From assembly GCF_046054195.1 (NCBI RefSeq), contig NZ_JBEQCS010000001.1:124001-188000 (forward strand): 64,000 nucleotides of DNA, read 5' to 3'. The translations under genes and the position numbers were made by a program. Under the pieces are notes generated by a model that was not told the DNA's origin, ran no database searches, and was given only the letters and a program-made list of their open reading frames with translations. The DNA comes from Celerinatantimonas sp046054195 (GTDB lineage Bacteria > Pseudomonadota > Gammaproteobacteria > Enterobacterales > Celerinatantimonadaceae). How positions within the stretch are numbered: position 1 is the first letter of the stretch; every line of letters begins with the position of its first letter. Below are positions 34,007-43,908 of the stretch, piece by piece.

Positions 34007-34885
34007 TTATAAAAGTAATCCGGTTCCAAGTACGACCAGTGCGGATGCGACCCAGGCACTGCGGGTTGGAGCTTGTTTAGTATAGATCCACAGCATCGGC
34101 AAGATCATAATTGGGGTGGTGGCTGAAAACAGTGCCACTAACCCAACATCGCCATGGCGTAGTGCATATAAAATTAATGTCATGCCCACCGCCATTGCTA
34201 AAAAGCCGTTGGCAAAGACATATCTAAAAATGGACCAATTCATGGGTTTGAGAGCTCGAGTTAGCTTCGGGGCGCGCCACCACAAAATCATATGTGAGAC
34301 AAATGCTGAAGCCATTCGAATCATGGACGCTGCTATGGCATCGGTATTGGCGTGCATAGCAGGTTTTGCCAAAATTGAGCCAAAACTTTGGCCTAATGCT
34401 GAGACTAATCCTAATAAAATAGCCACGGCAAGTGGTCCGCGAATCGCCTCCCAGTGGTTGGATTGATTTTTACCAAACATAATCGCCAAAGCCACACCGA
34501 TTAGTAATAACGTGGCGCCACCAAGTTGGGCGAGCGAAAGGGTTTCATTAAAAAATAAGATGCCTAAAATCGGTGAAAAAATCGCATTGCAGGTGAACAA
34601 GAGCTCCGCTCGGCGCGGACCCACTCGATTCATACAGGCAAACAATGCGGTGTCACCGATGAAAATCCCAATGATCCCGGAGCTAATCAGCCACATAAAA
34701 TCCATGCCATGAATCGTATTGAGGCCATGCGTAAATAGACTCAATACAACCAAAATGGCAGTCACAATCGTCATTCGCCAACGGCTATAACTAAATGCCC
34801 CCAGATGGCGGGCCGGGGTGACAGAGATGAGGCTGGTTAATGCCCAAAGAGCCGCAGAAATAAGTGCGAGCCATTCATAGCCCAT
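34007..34885 (-). CDS. EamA/DMT-family membrane transporter
   Basis: 292 residues from the ATG at 34885 (MGYEWLALISAALWALTSLI), which starts directly with the first membrane helix; the frame opens at 34957 but the extra residues look non-coding. About ten membrane helices in two EamA repeats (IGIFIGDTALFACMNRVGPRRAELL and LFSATTPIMILPMLW are typical). Substrate unknown; the family exports metabolites. Convergent with fucA. The ribosome site is weak, so the start is uncertain. Confidence 0.8.
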   Translation of the reverse strand: MGYEWLALISAALWALTSLISVTPARHLGAFSYSRWRMTIVTAILVVLSLFTHGLNTIHGMDFMWLISSGIIGIFIGDTALFACMNRVGPRRAELLFTCNAIFSPILGILFFNETLSLAQLGGATLLLIGVALAIMFGKNQSNHWEAIRGPLAVAILLGLVSALGQSFGSILAKPAMHANTDAIAASMIRMASAFVSHMILWWRAPKLTRALKPMNWSIFRYVFANGFLAMAVGMTLILYALRHGDVGLVALFSATTPIMILPMLWIYTKQAPTRSAWVASALVVLGTGLLL

Positions 34886-34957
34886 GAGAGATAAAGTCCT
34901 TAACAACCAATATGAAAGCGTGGATTTTTCCACGAATAAAGCACTCGATTTTATCAC

Positions 34958-35280
34958 AAGATAAAGGGGCGCGGCGGTTGCGTTGAGTTTTTAGTTGTTA
35001 GGGGCTGCTGGTCCTTGATAGTTGAATTTTGTGTAACTTAAACGCATTTTGCACAAGGCGCTGTTTGCGTCTTTTTTTGAGTTAAGCAAGCTGCGCGCAA
35101 TGTAGAGTAAATGTAGAGCCACTCACAGGGTTGGATTGTTTCTGACAAATTCACACTAAAGCTTCTATGCTTAAAAAGGTTCCGATAACAGCCATGGTGG
35201 TTGATAGCGATTGGAACACACAAGGGAGGACTTTTGTCTCTGATGCAATGCCCAATACCGGTTATGAGGAGTACGGTTCA
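34958..35280. other. Intergenic, no gene seen
   Basis: About 320 bp between the divergent EamA and GNAT genes. It should hold both promoters; I find no repeat, terminator or recognisable operator in it. Confidence 0.5.
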
Positions 35281-35826
35281 ATGAGTAGCTTAAGCCCAAC
35301 ATTTCGCATCGCTCGCCTAAGTGATTATGATGCGATTCGCCAGATCTACATTCAGGCATTTCAACGTCCCCAAGAAGCTAAATTTGTCGAAGCCATTCGC
35401 GCAGAGCAAAGCGAATTTTTATCGCTCATTGTTGAGGTAGATGGGGTCATCAGTGGCCATCTGCTGGCCAGTCCTATCTCGCTTGCTGGCGCTGAAGAAT
35501 TATGCATGATGATTTTAGAGCCGATGGCTGTTATTCCTAAATATCAGGGCGATGGCATTGGCTCGGCGATGGTTAAAGTGGCATTTGAGCAGCTGCGTAT
35601 GCGCAGTTATGATGCGCTAATTGTGATGGGACTGCCTGATTATTACCCTCGATTTGGGTTTGAGCCAATGGCCAAATTTGGTTGGCAGTATCCTTTTTCA
35701 ATTGGTTGTACTGTTGCGCAGGTTGCATCTTTAAGAGATGACCCTTTGCCAGTTGGCCCGTCAATGTTGCAATTTAGCCCGCCGTTTACCCAGTTGTATG
35801 AGGCTGATTATTGCATCAAGCAATAA
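35281..35826 (+). CDS. GNAT-family N-acetyltransferase (YhbS-like)
   Basis: 181 residues from the ATG at 35281, preceded by GAGGAG nine bases upstream; the longer frame from 35167 is rejected because homologous-looking sequence begins at FRIARLSDYDAIRQIY. The acetyl-CoA-binding motif is VIPKYQGDGIGSAMVK, followed by VMGLPDYYPRFGFEP, typical of the YhbS subgroup. Substrate unknown. It ends 11 bp inside the end of gppA, tail to tail. Confidence 0.85.
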   Translation: MSSLSPTFRIARLSDYDAIRQIYIQAFQRPQEAKFVEAIRAEQSEFLSLIVEVDGVISGHLLASPISLAGAEELCMMILEPMAVIPKYQGDGIGSAMVKVAFEQLRMRSYDALIVMGLPDYYPRFGFEPMAKFGWQYPFSIGCTVAQVASLRDDPLPVGPSMLQFSPPFTQLYEADYCIKQ

Positions 35827-37312
35827 GCTCACTGATTTCTAGGGTAAGTTCAGAATCTGGCTGATTTTGTTGCTCAAGCTGCAATTCCGCACAGCGCAGT
35901 GGGTAATCATCCAGCCAACCTGGCGGCATATTCAGTGTCCAGTGGTCAAGATTATCCACTTGTTGGAGCAAGTTAATGCTTTGGCACTGGCGCTGAGAGC
36001 GGCGCATACTCAAAATAATCGCGATTCGCAATAACCGAGTTAGCATCAGCGCGCGAGCATAGGGAAGGGCGCGTTGCTGCTTTAGTGGCGCAAGTTGCCA
36101 ATCACCTCGTTGATTAATCAATATCGCTGAGATCAAATGCTTTTGCTCCATACTGAAACCCGGCAAATCGCTATGATCAATAATATAAGCGGCATGTTCG
36201 GGGGCGCGCTTAAATTCAATATTAAGCCCAACTTCATGGAACATGGCTGAGTATCGCAGCATTTGCCGCTCGAGATGATCAAGTTCTGGCTTAATTTGAG
36301 TGGCCAGTTGCAACGCGTAGTCAGACACCAGTTGCGCGTGTTTGGCATCAATGCGGTGACGTTTAAGAAAGCTGTGTGCGGTTTGGGTTCGCACGCTTGA
36401 AGAACTTTGCTGGCTGAGCAGCCCATAGACGAGCCCTTCACGAAGGGCTCCGCCGGCTAAACTCATCTGTTTGATTTTAAGCTCTTCAAATAAGGCGATT
36501 AAAATCGCTAATCCACTAGGAAAAACAGGCGTTCGCTCGGCGCTTAAACCTTTGAGCTGTAGTTGCTCAAATTGTCCGCACTCAAGTACTTGTCCGCGCA
36601 GGCGATACAGCTTTTTCAGGGTCATTGGCTCGCCCAAATTTTGGGCTAACATGATTTCTTGAACCGCTTGAATCGTCCCTGAGGCGCCAATGCAGCTTTG
36701 CCAACCCAAGCGACGATAACTACTGAGATAAGGTGCTAAAACCGCCTTGGCCGCATCGATGGCTCGGTTAAACTGCTCCTTTTGGAGCGGCTCTGAGGAT
36801 TTAAAGTGCCGGTTTAACCAAGTAACGCAGCCCATTTGCAGGCTATTGAGTAGTAACGCTCGATTTTTTTCGCCAATAATCAGCTCGGTACTGGCTCCGC
36901 CAATATCAATGACAAGGCGCTTGCCCCGGCCACTACTGGTGCAGGCAACCCCGCGATAGATAATTTGTGCTTCTTGATCGCCACTAATTACCTGAATCGG
37001 ATGATGCAAAATTTGCTGCGCTTTCTCGATGAACTGCTCTCGATTAACCGCTTGGCGCAGTGTGGCGGTGGCGACAATTGCCACGTTTTGTGGCTCAATA
37101 TCTTGGAGCTGTTCGGCAAATAAGCTCAAACATTGCCAGCCGCGCACCATTGCTGTTTCATCTAACTGATTATGTTCATCTAGTCCGGCAGCTAAACGGA
37201 CTTTGCGTTTAATCTTTGCAACCGTCTGCACGGCACCATCGACTTGACGCACAATCAACATATGAAAACTGTTCGAACCTAAATCAATAGCAGCGTACAA
37301 GGGTGACGACAC
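35816..37312 (-). CDS. gppA: GppA, guanosine-5'-triphosphate,3'-diphosphate pyrophosphatase
   Basis: 498 residues, Ppx/GppA family. ASKHA motifs: AAIDLGSNSFHMLIVR, DQEAQIIYRGVA, LVIDIGGASTELI, GASGTIQAVQEIM and LAGGALREGLVYG; then an HD-like C-terminal domain (FHEVGLNIEFKRAPEHAAYII). It turns pppGpp into ppGpp and can degrade polyphosphate. A GTG start has AGGAG six bases upstream. The gppA-rhlB neighbourhood as in E. coli separates it from the paralogue ppx. Confidence 0.93.
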   Translation of the reverse strand: MSSPLYAAIDLGSNSFHMLIVRQVDGAVQTVAKIKRKVRLAAGLDEHNQLDETAMVRGWQCLSLFAEQLQDIEPQNVAIVATATLRQAVNREQFIEKAQQILHHPIQVISGDQEAQIIYRGVACTSSGRGKRLVIDIGGASTELIIGEKNRALLLNSLQMGCVTWLNRHFKSSEPLQKEQFNRAIDAAKAVLAPYLSSYRRLGWQSCIGASGTIQAVQEIMLAQNLGEPMTLKKLYRLRGQVLECGQFEQLQLKGLSAERTPVFPSGLAILIALFEELKIKQMSLAGGALREGLVYGLLSQQSSSSVRTQTAHSFLKRHRIDAKHAQLVSDYALQLATQIKPELDHLERQMLRYSAMFHEVGLNIEFKRAPEHAAYIIDHSDLPGFSMEQKHLISAILINQRGDWQLAPLKQQRALPYARALMLTRLLRIAIILSMRRSQRQCQSINLLQQVDNLDHWTLNMPPGWLDDYPLRCAELQLEQQNQPDSELTLEISELIA

Positions 37313-37321
37313 GTTTAACTC

Positions 37322-38641
37322 CTAAGCCGGTTTTGCCTGGCTACGGGAGCCATTATTGCTGCGACGCCGGTTGCGCGAGTTGCCTCGTCGTGAGCGATCG
37401 CCGCTTTTATTGCCACCGCTACGGTTATTATTGCGTGAGCGATGAATTCTTACCGGCGCTGGCAAGTCATCTAAAAGTGCTTCCGGATCGTACTGTGTCA
37501 CTGGTATGGAGTGTTTGATGTACTCTTCGATAGCTGGCAGGTTAAACACATATTCTTCACACGCCAAACTAATTGCTTTACCAGTGTCGCCCGCGCGGCC
37601 TGTTCGCCCAATCCGATGGACATAATCTTCTGCGTCATCAGGTAAATCATAGTTGAATACAACTGTTACATGTGGAATGTGCAGCCCGCGTGCCGCGACA
37701 TCCGTGGCAACTAAAATATCAATATTGCCTTGGGTAAACTGCTCTAAGATTTTGGAGCGTTTGCGCTGGGCGATATCCCCGGTGAGCATTCCAACCCGGT
37801 GACCATCGGCTTTTAAATTTGCCCAGATGTCTTCGCAGCGATGTTTGGTGTTAGCAAAAACAATTGCTTTATCCGGCCATTCTTCTTCGAGGATGGTTTG
37901 GAACAGTGCCATTTTTTCATTGTTCGAGGGATAAAATAGCTCTTCGGTGATCCGCTCGTTGGTCATATGTTCAGGTTCGATCACAATATGTTTCGGTTCA
38001 TTCATGTGCTCAAACGCGAGTTCTTTGACCTTATAAGACAAGGTTGCCGAAAACAGCATGTTTAACCGCTCTTTCGGCGCGGTCATGCGACGCATTAAAT
38101 AGCGAATATCTTTGATAAAGCCTAAATCGAACATGCGATCTGCTTCATCTAAAACTAAGGCCTGGATACCTTTGAGGTCAAACACGCCCTGTTTGTAATA
38201 ATCGATCATTCGCCCGGTGGTCCCGATCAGAATATCGACCCCTGCATCGAGGACTTGTCGCTGGCTTTCATAGCCTTCACCGCCGTAGACTAACCCCATT
38301 TTTAGTCCGGTCTCTTTAGCCAGTACTTTGGCATCACGATGAATTTGAATGGCTAATTCCCGCGTTGGTGCCATGACCACCGCCCGAGGCTGATTGGTCT
38401 GACGCTGCGATGGTTCGGGAGTGACCAACAGGTGGTTAAATGTGGCAATTAAAAACGCTAGAGTCTTGCCTGTCCCGGTTTGCGCTTGACCGGCAATATC
38501 CTTTCCTTGCAGTAAAATCGGCAGACTTTCTGCCTGAATTGCGCTGCAATATTCGTAGCCTTGCTGCTCCAGTGCTTTAAGCACTTGCGGTTGGAGGTCC
38601 AGATTGGCAAATTTCTGGTCTGTTAAATGTTTTTTACTCAT
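37322..38641 (-). CDS. rhlB: RhlB, DEAD-box RNA helicase of the degradosome
   Basis: 439 residues. Q motif region LDLQPQVLKALEQQGYEYCSAIQ, Walker A AQTGTGKT, PTRELAIQ, DEAD in VLDEADRMFD, SAT (FSATLS), DVAARGLHIP and HRIGRTGRAG are present. The R/N/S-rich C-terminal tail (RSRNNNRSGGNKSGDRSR) is the expected basic extension. It unwinds structured RNA for RNase E/PNPase. Divergent from trxA, as in E. coli; gppA follows after 9 bp. Confidence 0.97.
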   Translation of the reverse strand: MSKKHLTDQKFANLDLQPQVLKALEQQGYEYCSAIQAESLPILLQGKDIAGQAQTGTGKTLAFLIATFNHLLVTPEPSQRQTNQPRAVVMAPTRELAIQIHRDAKVLAKETGLKMGLVYGGEGYESQRQVLDAGVDILIGTTGRMIDYYKQGVFDLKGIQALVLDEADRMFDLGFIKDIRYLMRRMTAPKERLNMLFSATLSYKVKELAFEHMNEPKHIVIEPEHMTNERITEELFYPSNNEKMALFQTILEEEWPDKAIVFANTKHRCEDIWANLKADGHRVGMLTGDIAQRKRSKILEQFTQGNIDILVATDVAARGLHIPHVTVVFNYDLPDDAEDYVHRIGRTGRAGDTGKAISLACEEYVFNLPAIEEYIKHSIPVTQYDPEALLDDLPAPVRIHRSRNNNRSGGNKSGDRSRRGNSRNRRRSNNGSRSQAKPA

Positions 38642-38760
38642 TCCTAAAGCATATCAGGTTAGGGTTGCAATAATAAGCAGGATCTATTCAAATAGAGCGA
38701 CTATATTACGAAAAGTATCTTCACTTTTTGTGACCTACATATTGTAACCCGGAGTAACTA

Positions 38761-39087
38761 ATGAGCGACAACATTGTTCATGTAACTGATTCAGGCTTTG
38801 AAGAAGATGTTCTCAACGCTAGTGGACCAGTCCTTGTAGATTTTTGGGCAGAATGGTGTGGTCCATGCAAAATGATTGCACCTATTCTCGAAGAAGTAGC
38901 AGAAGAATTCGCCGGTAAATTAACTGTTGCCAAGTTAAACATCGATGAAAATGCTGAAACAGCACCAAAATACGGGATTCGCGGCATTCCTACATTAATG
39001 ATCTTCAAAGATCACAATGTTGCTGCGACCAAAGTTGGTGCCTTGTCTAAACAGCAATTAGTTGAATTTATTAACGAAAACATTTAA
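38761..39087 (+). CDS. trxA: TrxA, thioredoxin 1
   Basis: 108 residues. The active site WCGPCK has Cys33 and Cys36, with Asp27 and the cis-proline loop RGIPTLMIFK in place. A cytoplasmic disulfide reductant. An own promoter is likely in the 119-bp gap to rhlB. A strong hairpin follows. Confidence 0.98.
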   Translation: MSDNIVHVTDSGFEEDVLNASGPVLVDFWAEWCGPCKMIAPILEEVAEEFAGKLTVAKLNIDENAETAPKYGIRGIPTLMIFKDHNVAATKVGALSKQQLVEFINENI

Positions 39088-39113
39088 TTTGGTTTATTAA
39101 AAATTACCATACC

Positions 39114-39142
39114 AAAGCAGACTCATTAAATGAGTCTGCTTT
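39114..39142 (+). terminator. Terminator-like hairpin after trxA
   Basis: A perfect 13-bp stem (AAAGCAGACTCAT / ATGAGTCTGCTTT) with a three-base spacer, then TATTG. The T run is short, so termination may be partial. The 191 bp from here to rho hold the rho leader; no leader peptide like E. coli rhoL is recognised. Confidence 0.8.
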
Positions 39143-39333
39143 ATTGATTAATTGTACTGGATTTTCCCTTGCAACAGTGCTAACTTATCTTACCGAAGTC
39201 TCTGTGCCGATCCAAAGGCCCATTCCATACTTCAGTCTGTAGCGAATCACTTATCATTACTTTTTGATTAAACGAAATCTGAAAATAAACACTGTTTAGG
39301 GTTTGATCCTAACCAATCAAGAAACTCACCATT

Positions 39334-40593
39334 ATGAATCTAACTGAGCTGAAAAATACGCCAGTCCATGATCTTGTCTCGCTAGGCGAGCAGATGGGGC
39401 TGGAAAATCTTGCCCGACTACGTAAACAAGACATAATTTTTTCAATCCTGAAAGCCCACGCCAAAAGTGGCGAAGACATCTTTGGCAACGGTGTCTTAGA
39501 AATCCTTCAGGATGGATTTGGCTTCTTGCGTAGTGCAGACAGTTCCTACATGGCCGGACCTGATGATATTTATGTATCACCCAGTCAGATCCGCCGTTTT
39601 AACCTACGCACTGGTGATACCATCGCCGGAAAAATTCGTCCGCCTAAAGATGGCGAGCGCTATTTTGCGTTACTAAAAATTAATGAAGTGAACCATGACA
39701 AGCCGGAAAATTCTCGCAACAAAGTGTTGTTTGAGAACTTAACTCCGCTGCATGCAACCAAACGGCTACGGATGGAGCGCGGCAATGGTTCAACTGAAGA
39801 TATTACCGCACGTGTTCTGGATTTAGCATCGCCTATCGGTAAAGGTCAGCGTGGCTTGATTGTTGCGCCACCTAAAGCTGGTAAAACCATGTTGCTGCAG
39901 AACATTGCGCAAAACATTGCATTTAACCACCCAGAGTGTGAATTGATGGTTCTGCTTATCGATGAACGTCCTGAAGAAGTAACTGAGATGCAGCGTTTGG
40001 TGAAAGGTGAAGTGATTGCTTCAACCTTTGATGAACCAGCCAACCGTCACGTACAAGTTGCTGAAATGGTGATTGAAAAAGCCAAGCGTCTGGTAGAACA
40101 CAAAAAAGATGTGGTGATTCTGCTCGACTCTATCACTCGTTTAGCGCGTGCCTATAACACCGTTATTCCATCTTCCGGTAAAGTGCTCACCGGTGGTGTA
40201 GATGCCAATGCTCTGCATCGTCCTAAGCGCTTCTTCGGTGCTGCGCGTAATGTTGAAGAAGGCGGAAGCCTGACCATTATCGCTACTGCGCTGATTGATA
40301 CCGGTTCGAAAATGGACGAAGTGATTTACGAAGAGTTCAAAGGTACTGGTAACATGGAGCTGCACTTAAGCCGTAAAATCGCTGAAAAACGTGTTTATCC
40401 TGCCATTGATATCAACCGCTCTGGGACTCGTCGCGAAGAGTTATTGACCACCGCTGATGAGCTGCAAAAAATGTGGATCCTGCGTAAAATCGTTCATCCA
40501 ATGGATGAAATCGATGCGATGGAATTTCTCATCGATAAACTGGCAATGACCAAAACCAACGACGAATTTTTCGATGCAATGAAGAAAAAATAA
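39334..40593 (+). CDS. rho: Rho, transcription termination factor
   Basis: 419 residues, the E. coli length. The N-terminal helix bundle (MNLTELKNTPVHDLVSLGE) and RNA-binding cold-shock domain (DGFGFLRS) come before Walker A APPKAGKTMLLQ, Walker B VVILLDSITRLARAYN and the Q/R loops (TGGVDANALHRPKRFFGAARN in outline). A hexameric RNA-dependent ATPase that ends transcription. A terminator follows. Confidence 0.98.
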   Translation: MNLTELKNTPVHDLVSLGEQMGLENLARLRKQDIIFSILKAHAKSGEDIFGNGVLEILQDGFGFLRSADSSYMAGPDDIYVSPSQIRRFNLRTGDTIAGKIRPPKDGERYFALLKINEVNHDKPENSRNKVLFENLTPLHATKRLRMERGNGSTEDITARVLDLASPIGKGQRGLIVAPPKAGKTMLLQNIAQNIAFNHPECELMVLLIDERPEEVTEMQRLVKGEVIASTFDEPANRHVQVAEMVIEKAKRLVEHKKDVVILLDSITRLARAYNTVIPSSGKVLTGGVDANALHRPKRFFGAARNVEEGGSLTIIATALIDTGSKMDEVIYEEFKGTGNMELHLSRKIAEKRVYPAIDINRSGTRREELLTTADELQKMWILRKIVHPMDEIDAMEFLIDKLAMTKTNDEFFDAMKKK

Positions 40594-40608
40594 GCGTTAA
40601 GTGTTGTC

Positions 40609-40638
40609 AAAAAGGCCGGCCATTGAGTCGGTCTTTTT
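40609..40638 (+). terminator. Terminator after rho
   Basis: A 10-bp stem (AAAAAGGCCG / CGGTCTTTTT, one G-U pair) with a ten-base loop and T-rich 3' arm. Confidence 0.82.
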
Positions 40639-40728
40639 ATTGGCCAAAATTTAGATATCTTCGCTGCGTGAGTCATCATAGCTTGCCATGCTATGATAAG
40701 CTTTTAGCGATTAACGCAGCTTTTTCTC

Positions 40729-41622
40729 ATGATACGACACCTGTTTTATATCGGATGTGCCTTTTTTCTGCTGATGTTATCGACTGTGGCATGGGGCAAA
40801 AAAACATTTGATGACAGCTTGCCACTGCTTAATGAAGCCAGCCAGGCTCTGGCCAATAACAATCTGTCTTGGTTGCAGTATCACATTCCCATTTTGCCAG
40901 CGAAAAAACGCGAGCCACTTTTGTATGTGTTGCTCAGCCAATATTATCAATTTGACCCTAAACCCTCACCAACGCTTGTTCCGTGGTTGCAATCCATTGC
41001 CAAAGAACGGCCAACTTTGAGTGAAACGACTTTGCTCGATGGCTATCAAGTGGTGCGTCCGCGCTATGATTACCCATCTCTGGCTCGCGCGATATTAGGC
41101 CATTGGCGCCTAGTCGAACGTCGTCAGCAGTATGCCAATGAGCTGCGTGAAGGCTCGTTACCTTGGCAGAAGATTTTTAGCCAAGATAACCCCGCACTTT
41201 TTTCTGAGCAGCAAAGTGTGGTGTACGCGCTCTCTCAGCTTGATGCCAAACAATTGCGCCGCAGCTGGCAAAAAATTACGGCTCATCAATATTATTTTCC
41301 AGATAACAGCGTTCTTAGTGCCATTGCTTATCATCTCAATGACGATAAGTTACTGGCACTATTATTTGCTCAGCCAGTGGATCAATACACGGTGGATACT
41401 CTGCACCAGATCGCTGCACATTATCGGCCTGAGCGGGCGCTAGCTATTTTTAAAAAACTTTTAGATAACAAACAGCTACTCTCTTATAGCTTTGATGCAA
41501 TTGCGCTTTTGGCCAAACGTTATCCCAAGGCGCGCTTATACTTACTTCAGCAAAAAGAGAAAGGCCCATATAACCAAGAAGCGCTCAATGTACTGCGCCA
41601 GCATAAATTGATTCAGACTTAA
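40729..41622 (+). CDS. Exported helical protein of unknown function
   Basis: 297 residues. A signal peptide (MIRHLFYIGCAFFLLMLSTVAWG, likely cut after AWG) leads to an all-helical protein with repeating blocks such as ARAILGHWRLVERRQQYAN, RPERALAIFKKLLDN and DAIALLAKRYPKARLYLLQQ, resembling a TPR/HEAT-like solenoid. Probably periplasmic. No family recognised. It stands between rho and ubiD, 9 bp before ubiD, so it is likely cotranscribed with it; E. coli has no such gene here. The ribosome site is poor. Confidence 0.75.
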   Translation: MIRHLFYIGCAFFLLMLSTVAWGKKTFDDSLPLLNEASQALANNNLSWLQYHIPILPAKKREPLLYVLLSQYYQFDPKPSPTLVPWLQSIAKERPTLSETTLLDGYQVVRPRYDYPSLARAILGHWRLVERRQQYANELREGSLPWQKIFSQDNPALFSEQQSVVYALSQLDAKQLRRSWQKITAHQYYFPDNSVLSAIAYHLNDDKLLALLFAQPVDQYTVDTLHQIAAHYRPERALAIFKKLLDNKQLLSYSFDAIALLAKRYPKARLYLLQQKEKGPYNQEALNVLRQHKLIQT

Positions 41623-41631
41623 GGGGAGAGA

Positions 41632-43098
41632 ATGAAATACCGAGATCTACGTGAATTTATCGCTTTGCTTGAATCACGAGGCCTATTAAAGCGAATTCAC
41701 CAAAGTGTTGACCCATATTTGGAAATGACTGAAATCTGCGACCGGACCCTTAAAAAAGAGGGGCCAGCATTATTGTTTGAGAATGTTAAAGGCCATGACA
41801 TGCCAGTGCTGGGCAATTTATTTGGAACCGAAGAGCGGGTCGCCTTGGCAATGGGGCGCGATCATAGCAGTGAGCTGCGAGATATCGGCCAGTGGTTAGC
41901 TTATCTAAAAGAACCTGAACCGCCGCGCGGTTTGCAAGAGATCATGGAGAAGTTGCCGATTTTTAAGCAGGTTTTGAATATGCCGACCAAGACGCGACGT
42001 AAAGCGCCGTGTCAGGAGGTCATAATCACAGGCGATGATGTCGATTTGGACCAATTGCCGATTCAAACCTGCTGGCCAAAAGATGCTGCGCCATTAGTGA
42101 CGTGGGGTTTAACGGTTACGAAAGGGCCATTTAAAAAGCGGCAAAATATCGGAATTTATCGCCAGCAAAAGCTGGCTAAAAATAAACTCATTATGCGCTG
42201 GTTATCGCATCGCGGTGGGGCGCTGGATTATCGAGAATGGCAAGAGGTAAACCCGGGCAAACCCTATCCGGTTGCTGTTGCTTTAGGCTGCGATCCTGCA
42301 ACGACGCTGGCTGCGGTGACACCTGTTCCCGATTCACTCTCTGAATATGCCTTTGCTGGATTGCTGCGCGGCTCGCGTACCGAAGTGGTGAAATGTATCA
42401 GCAGCGACTTGCAGGTCCCAGCTACTGCTGAAATCGTCTTAGAAGGTTATTTGATGCCGGGCGAGGAGGCAATAGAAGGCCCTTACGGCGACCATACTGG
42501 CTACTATAATGAAACGGATACATTCCCGGTGTTTACGATAACCCATATTACCCATCGTAAAGACCCAATTTATCACACGACTTATACTGGCCGGCCACCG
42601 GATGAACCAGCGGTAATGGGCAAAGCTCTTAATGAAGTTTTTGTGCCAATTATCCAAAAGCAGTTTCCGGAAATCGTTGATTTTTATCTGCCACCTGAGG
42701 GCTGTTCGTATCGGTTGGCGGTGGTGACCATGAAGAAACAATATCCCGGTCATGCGAAGCGAGTCATGATGGGGGTTTGGTCGTTTTTACGCCAGTTTAT
42801 GTATACTAAATTTGTCATCGTTTGTGATAGTGATGTGAACGCTCGTGATTGGAAAGATGTTATTTGGGCTATTACCACCCGGATGGATCCAGCCCGAGAT
42901 ACGGTGATGATGGAAAATACGCCGATCGATTATTTAGATTTCGCCTCTCCTGTGACAGGTTTGGGTTCTAAAATGGGGTTAGATGCAACCAATAAATGGC
43001 CCGGTGAAACCAATCGCGAATGGGGTGAAGCTATCGAGATGGATGCGGGTGTAAAACAGCGAGTCGATGAGATTTGGTCATCACTGGGCATTGATTAG
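41632..43098 (+). CDS. ubiD: UbiD, 3-octaprenyl-4-hydroxybenzoate decarboxylase
   Basis: 488 residues. Starts KYRDLREFIALLESRGLLKRI and keeps TWGLTVTKGP, NIGIYRQQ, RWLSHRGGA and the prenyl-FMN/metal site region EGPYGDHTGYYN with PEGCSYRLAVV. It uses prenylated FMN (made by UbiX) to decarboxylate the ubiquinone precursor. GGGGAGAG precedes the ATG; fre follows as in E. coli. Confidence 0.96.
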   Translation: MKYRDLREFIALLESRGLLKRIHQSVDPYLEMTEICDRTLKKEGPALLFENVKGHDMPVLGNLFGTEERVALAMGRDHSSELRDIGQWLAYLKEPEPPRGLQEIMEKLPIFKQVLNMPTKTRRKAPCQEVIITGDDVDLDQLPIQTCWPKDAAPLVTWGLTVTKGPFKKRQNIGIYRQQKLAKNKLIMRWLSHRGGALDYREWQEVNPGKPYPVAVALGCDPATTLAAVTPVPDSLSEYAFAGLLRGSRTEVVKCISSDLQVPATAEIVLEGYLMPGEEAIEGPYGDHTGYYNETDTFPVFTITHITHRKDPIYHTTYTGRPPDEPAVMGKALNEVFVPIIQKQFPEIVDFYLPPEGCSYRLAVVTMKKQYPGHAKRVMMGVWSFLRQFMYTKFVIVCDSDVNARDWKDVIWAITTRMDPARDTVMMENTPIDYLDFASPVTGLGSKMGLDATNKWPGETNREWGEAIEMDAGVKQRVDEIWSSLGID

Positions 43099-43215
43099 TG
43101 AGCGGTGATCGGGTGTAATGCACTGAGAAGTTAAATTTTGTTAAAAGAACGTATGATATTGGTTAACAGAGTTAAGTATCTAGACCGGTCATACGATTAA
43201 ACTGATGGAGTTTGC

Positions 43216-43908
43216 ATGGAACGGATGAATTGCCAGGTTGAGTTGCTGAGTCCCATTTTAGATGATGTCTATGACGTTGTATTAAAACCTCAGCAAAGCT
43301 TTGACTATGTTGCTGGACAATATCTGCAGGTAGTAATGGCAAACGATGATAAGCGCCCGTTTACGATTGCAAATGCACCCGGTGAGCAACATCTGCAGTT
43401 ACATATTGGTGCGGCCCCCGGGAATTTATACGCCGGTCAAGTGTTAGAGCGGATGCGCACCGAAGGCCAGATTGATATTGAGATGCCATTTGGTCGAGCG
43501 AGCATTGCGAAAGCACCTGAGCGAGATGTGTTGATCATGGTTGGTGGAACAGGGTTCTCATATGCCAAAGCGTTGGTTGAAGCGCTTAATCAGATCCCAC
43601 ATTCGGTGAATGTTTATCTGTATTGGGGCGGTCGTAATCTTGGTGGATTGTATTTATATGAGTTGGCTCAGCAATGGCACGATGCGGGGCAAGTGCAATT
43701 TGAACCGGTGATTGAACAGCCCATTGCGCAGTGGAAACATCATACCGGGCTTGTTCACGAAGCGGTTCTAAGTGATTTTGCATCACTTAAAGATGTCGAT
43801 GTTTATGTCGCAGGGCGTTTTGAAATGGCTGCCGTCGCCCGGGATGCCTTTTTTGCCAAAGGACTGGTTGCCAGCCAGTTACATGGCGACGCATACGAAT
43901 TTATTTAA
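43216..43908 (+). CDS. fre: Fre, NAD(P)H-flavin reductase
   Basis: 230 residues. FAD-type domain with KRPFTIANAP, NAD-binding domain with MVGGTGFSYAKALVEAL and LYWGGRNLGGLYLYE, then DVYVAGRFEM and the C-terminal HGDAYEFI. It reduces free flavins with NAD(P)H; in E. coli it also supports ferric reduction and may help UbiD-UbiX flavin supply. GGAG lies five bases before the ATG. It ends directly at the end of hemY (convergent). Confidence 0.95.
   Translation: MERMNCQVELLSPILDDVYDVVLKPQQSFDYVAGQYLQVVMANDDKRPFTIANAPGEQHLQLHIGAAPGNLYAGQVLERMRTEGQIDIEMPFGRASIAKAPERDVLIMVGGTGFSYAKALVEALNQIPHSVNVYLYWGGRNLGGLYLYELAQQWHDAGQVQFEPVIEQPIAQWKHHTGLVHEAVLSDFASLKDVDVYVAGRFEMAAVARDAFFAKGLVASQLHGDAYEFI

Noticed and set aside
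39143..39333. rhoL leader peptide
   Set aside because: No open frame resembling the E. coli leader was found in the rho leader region.
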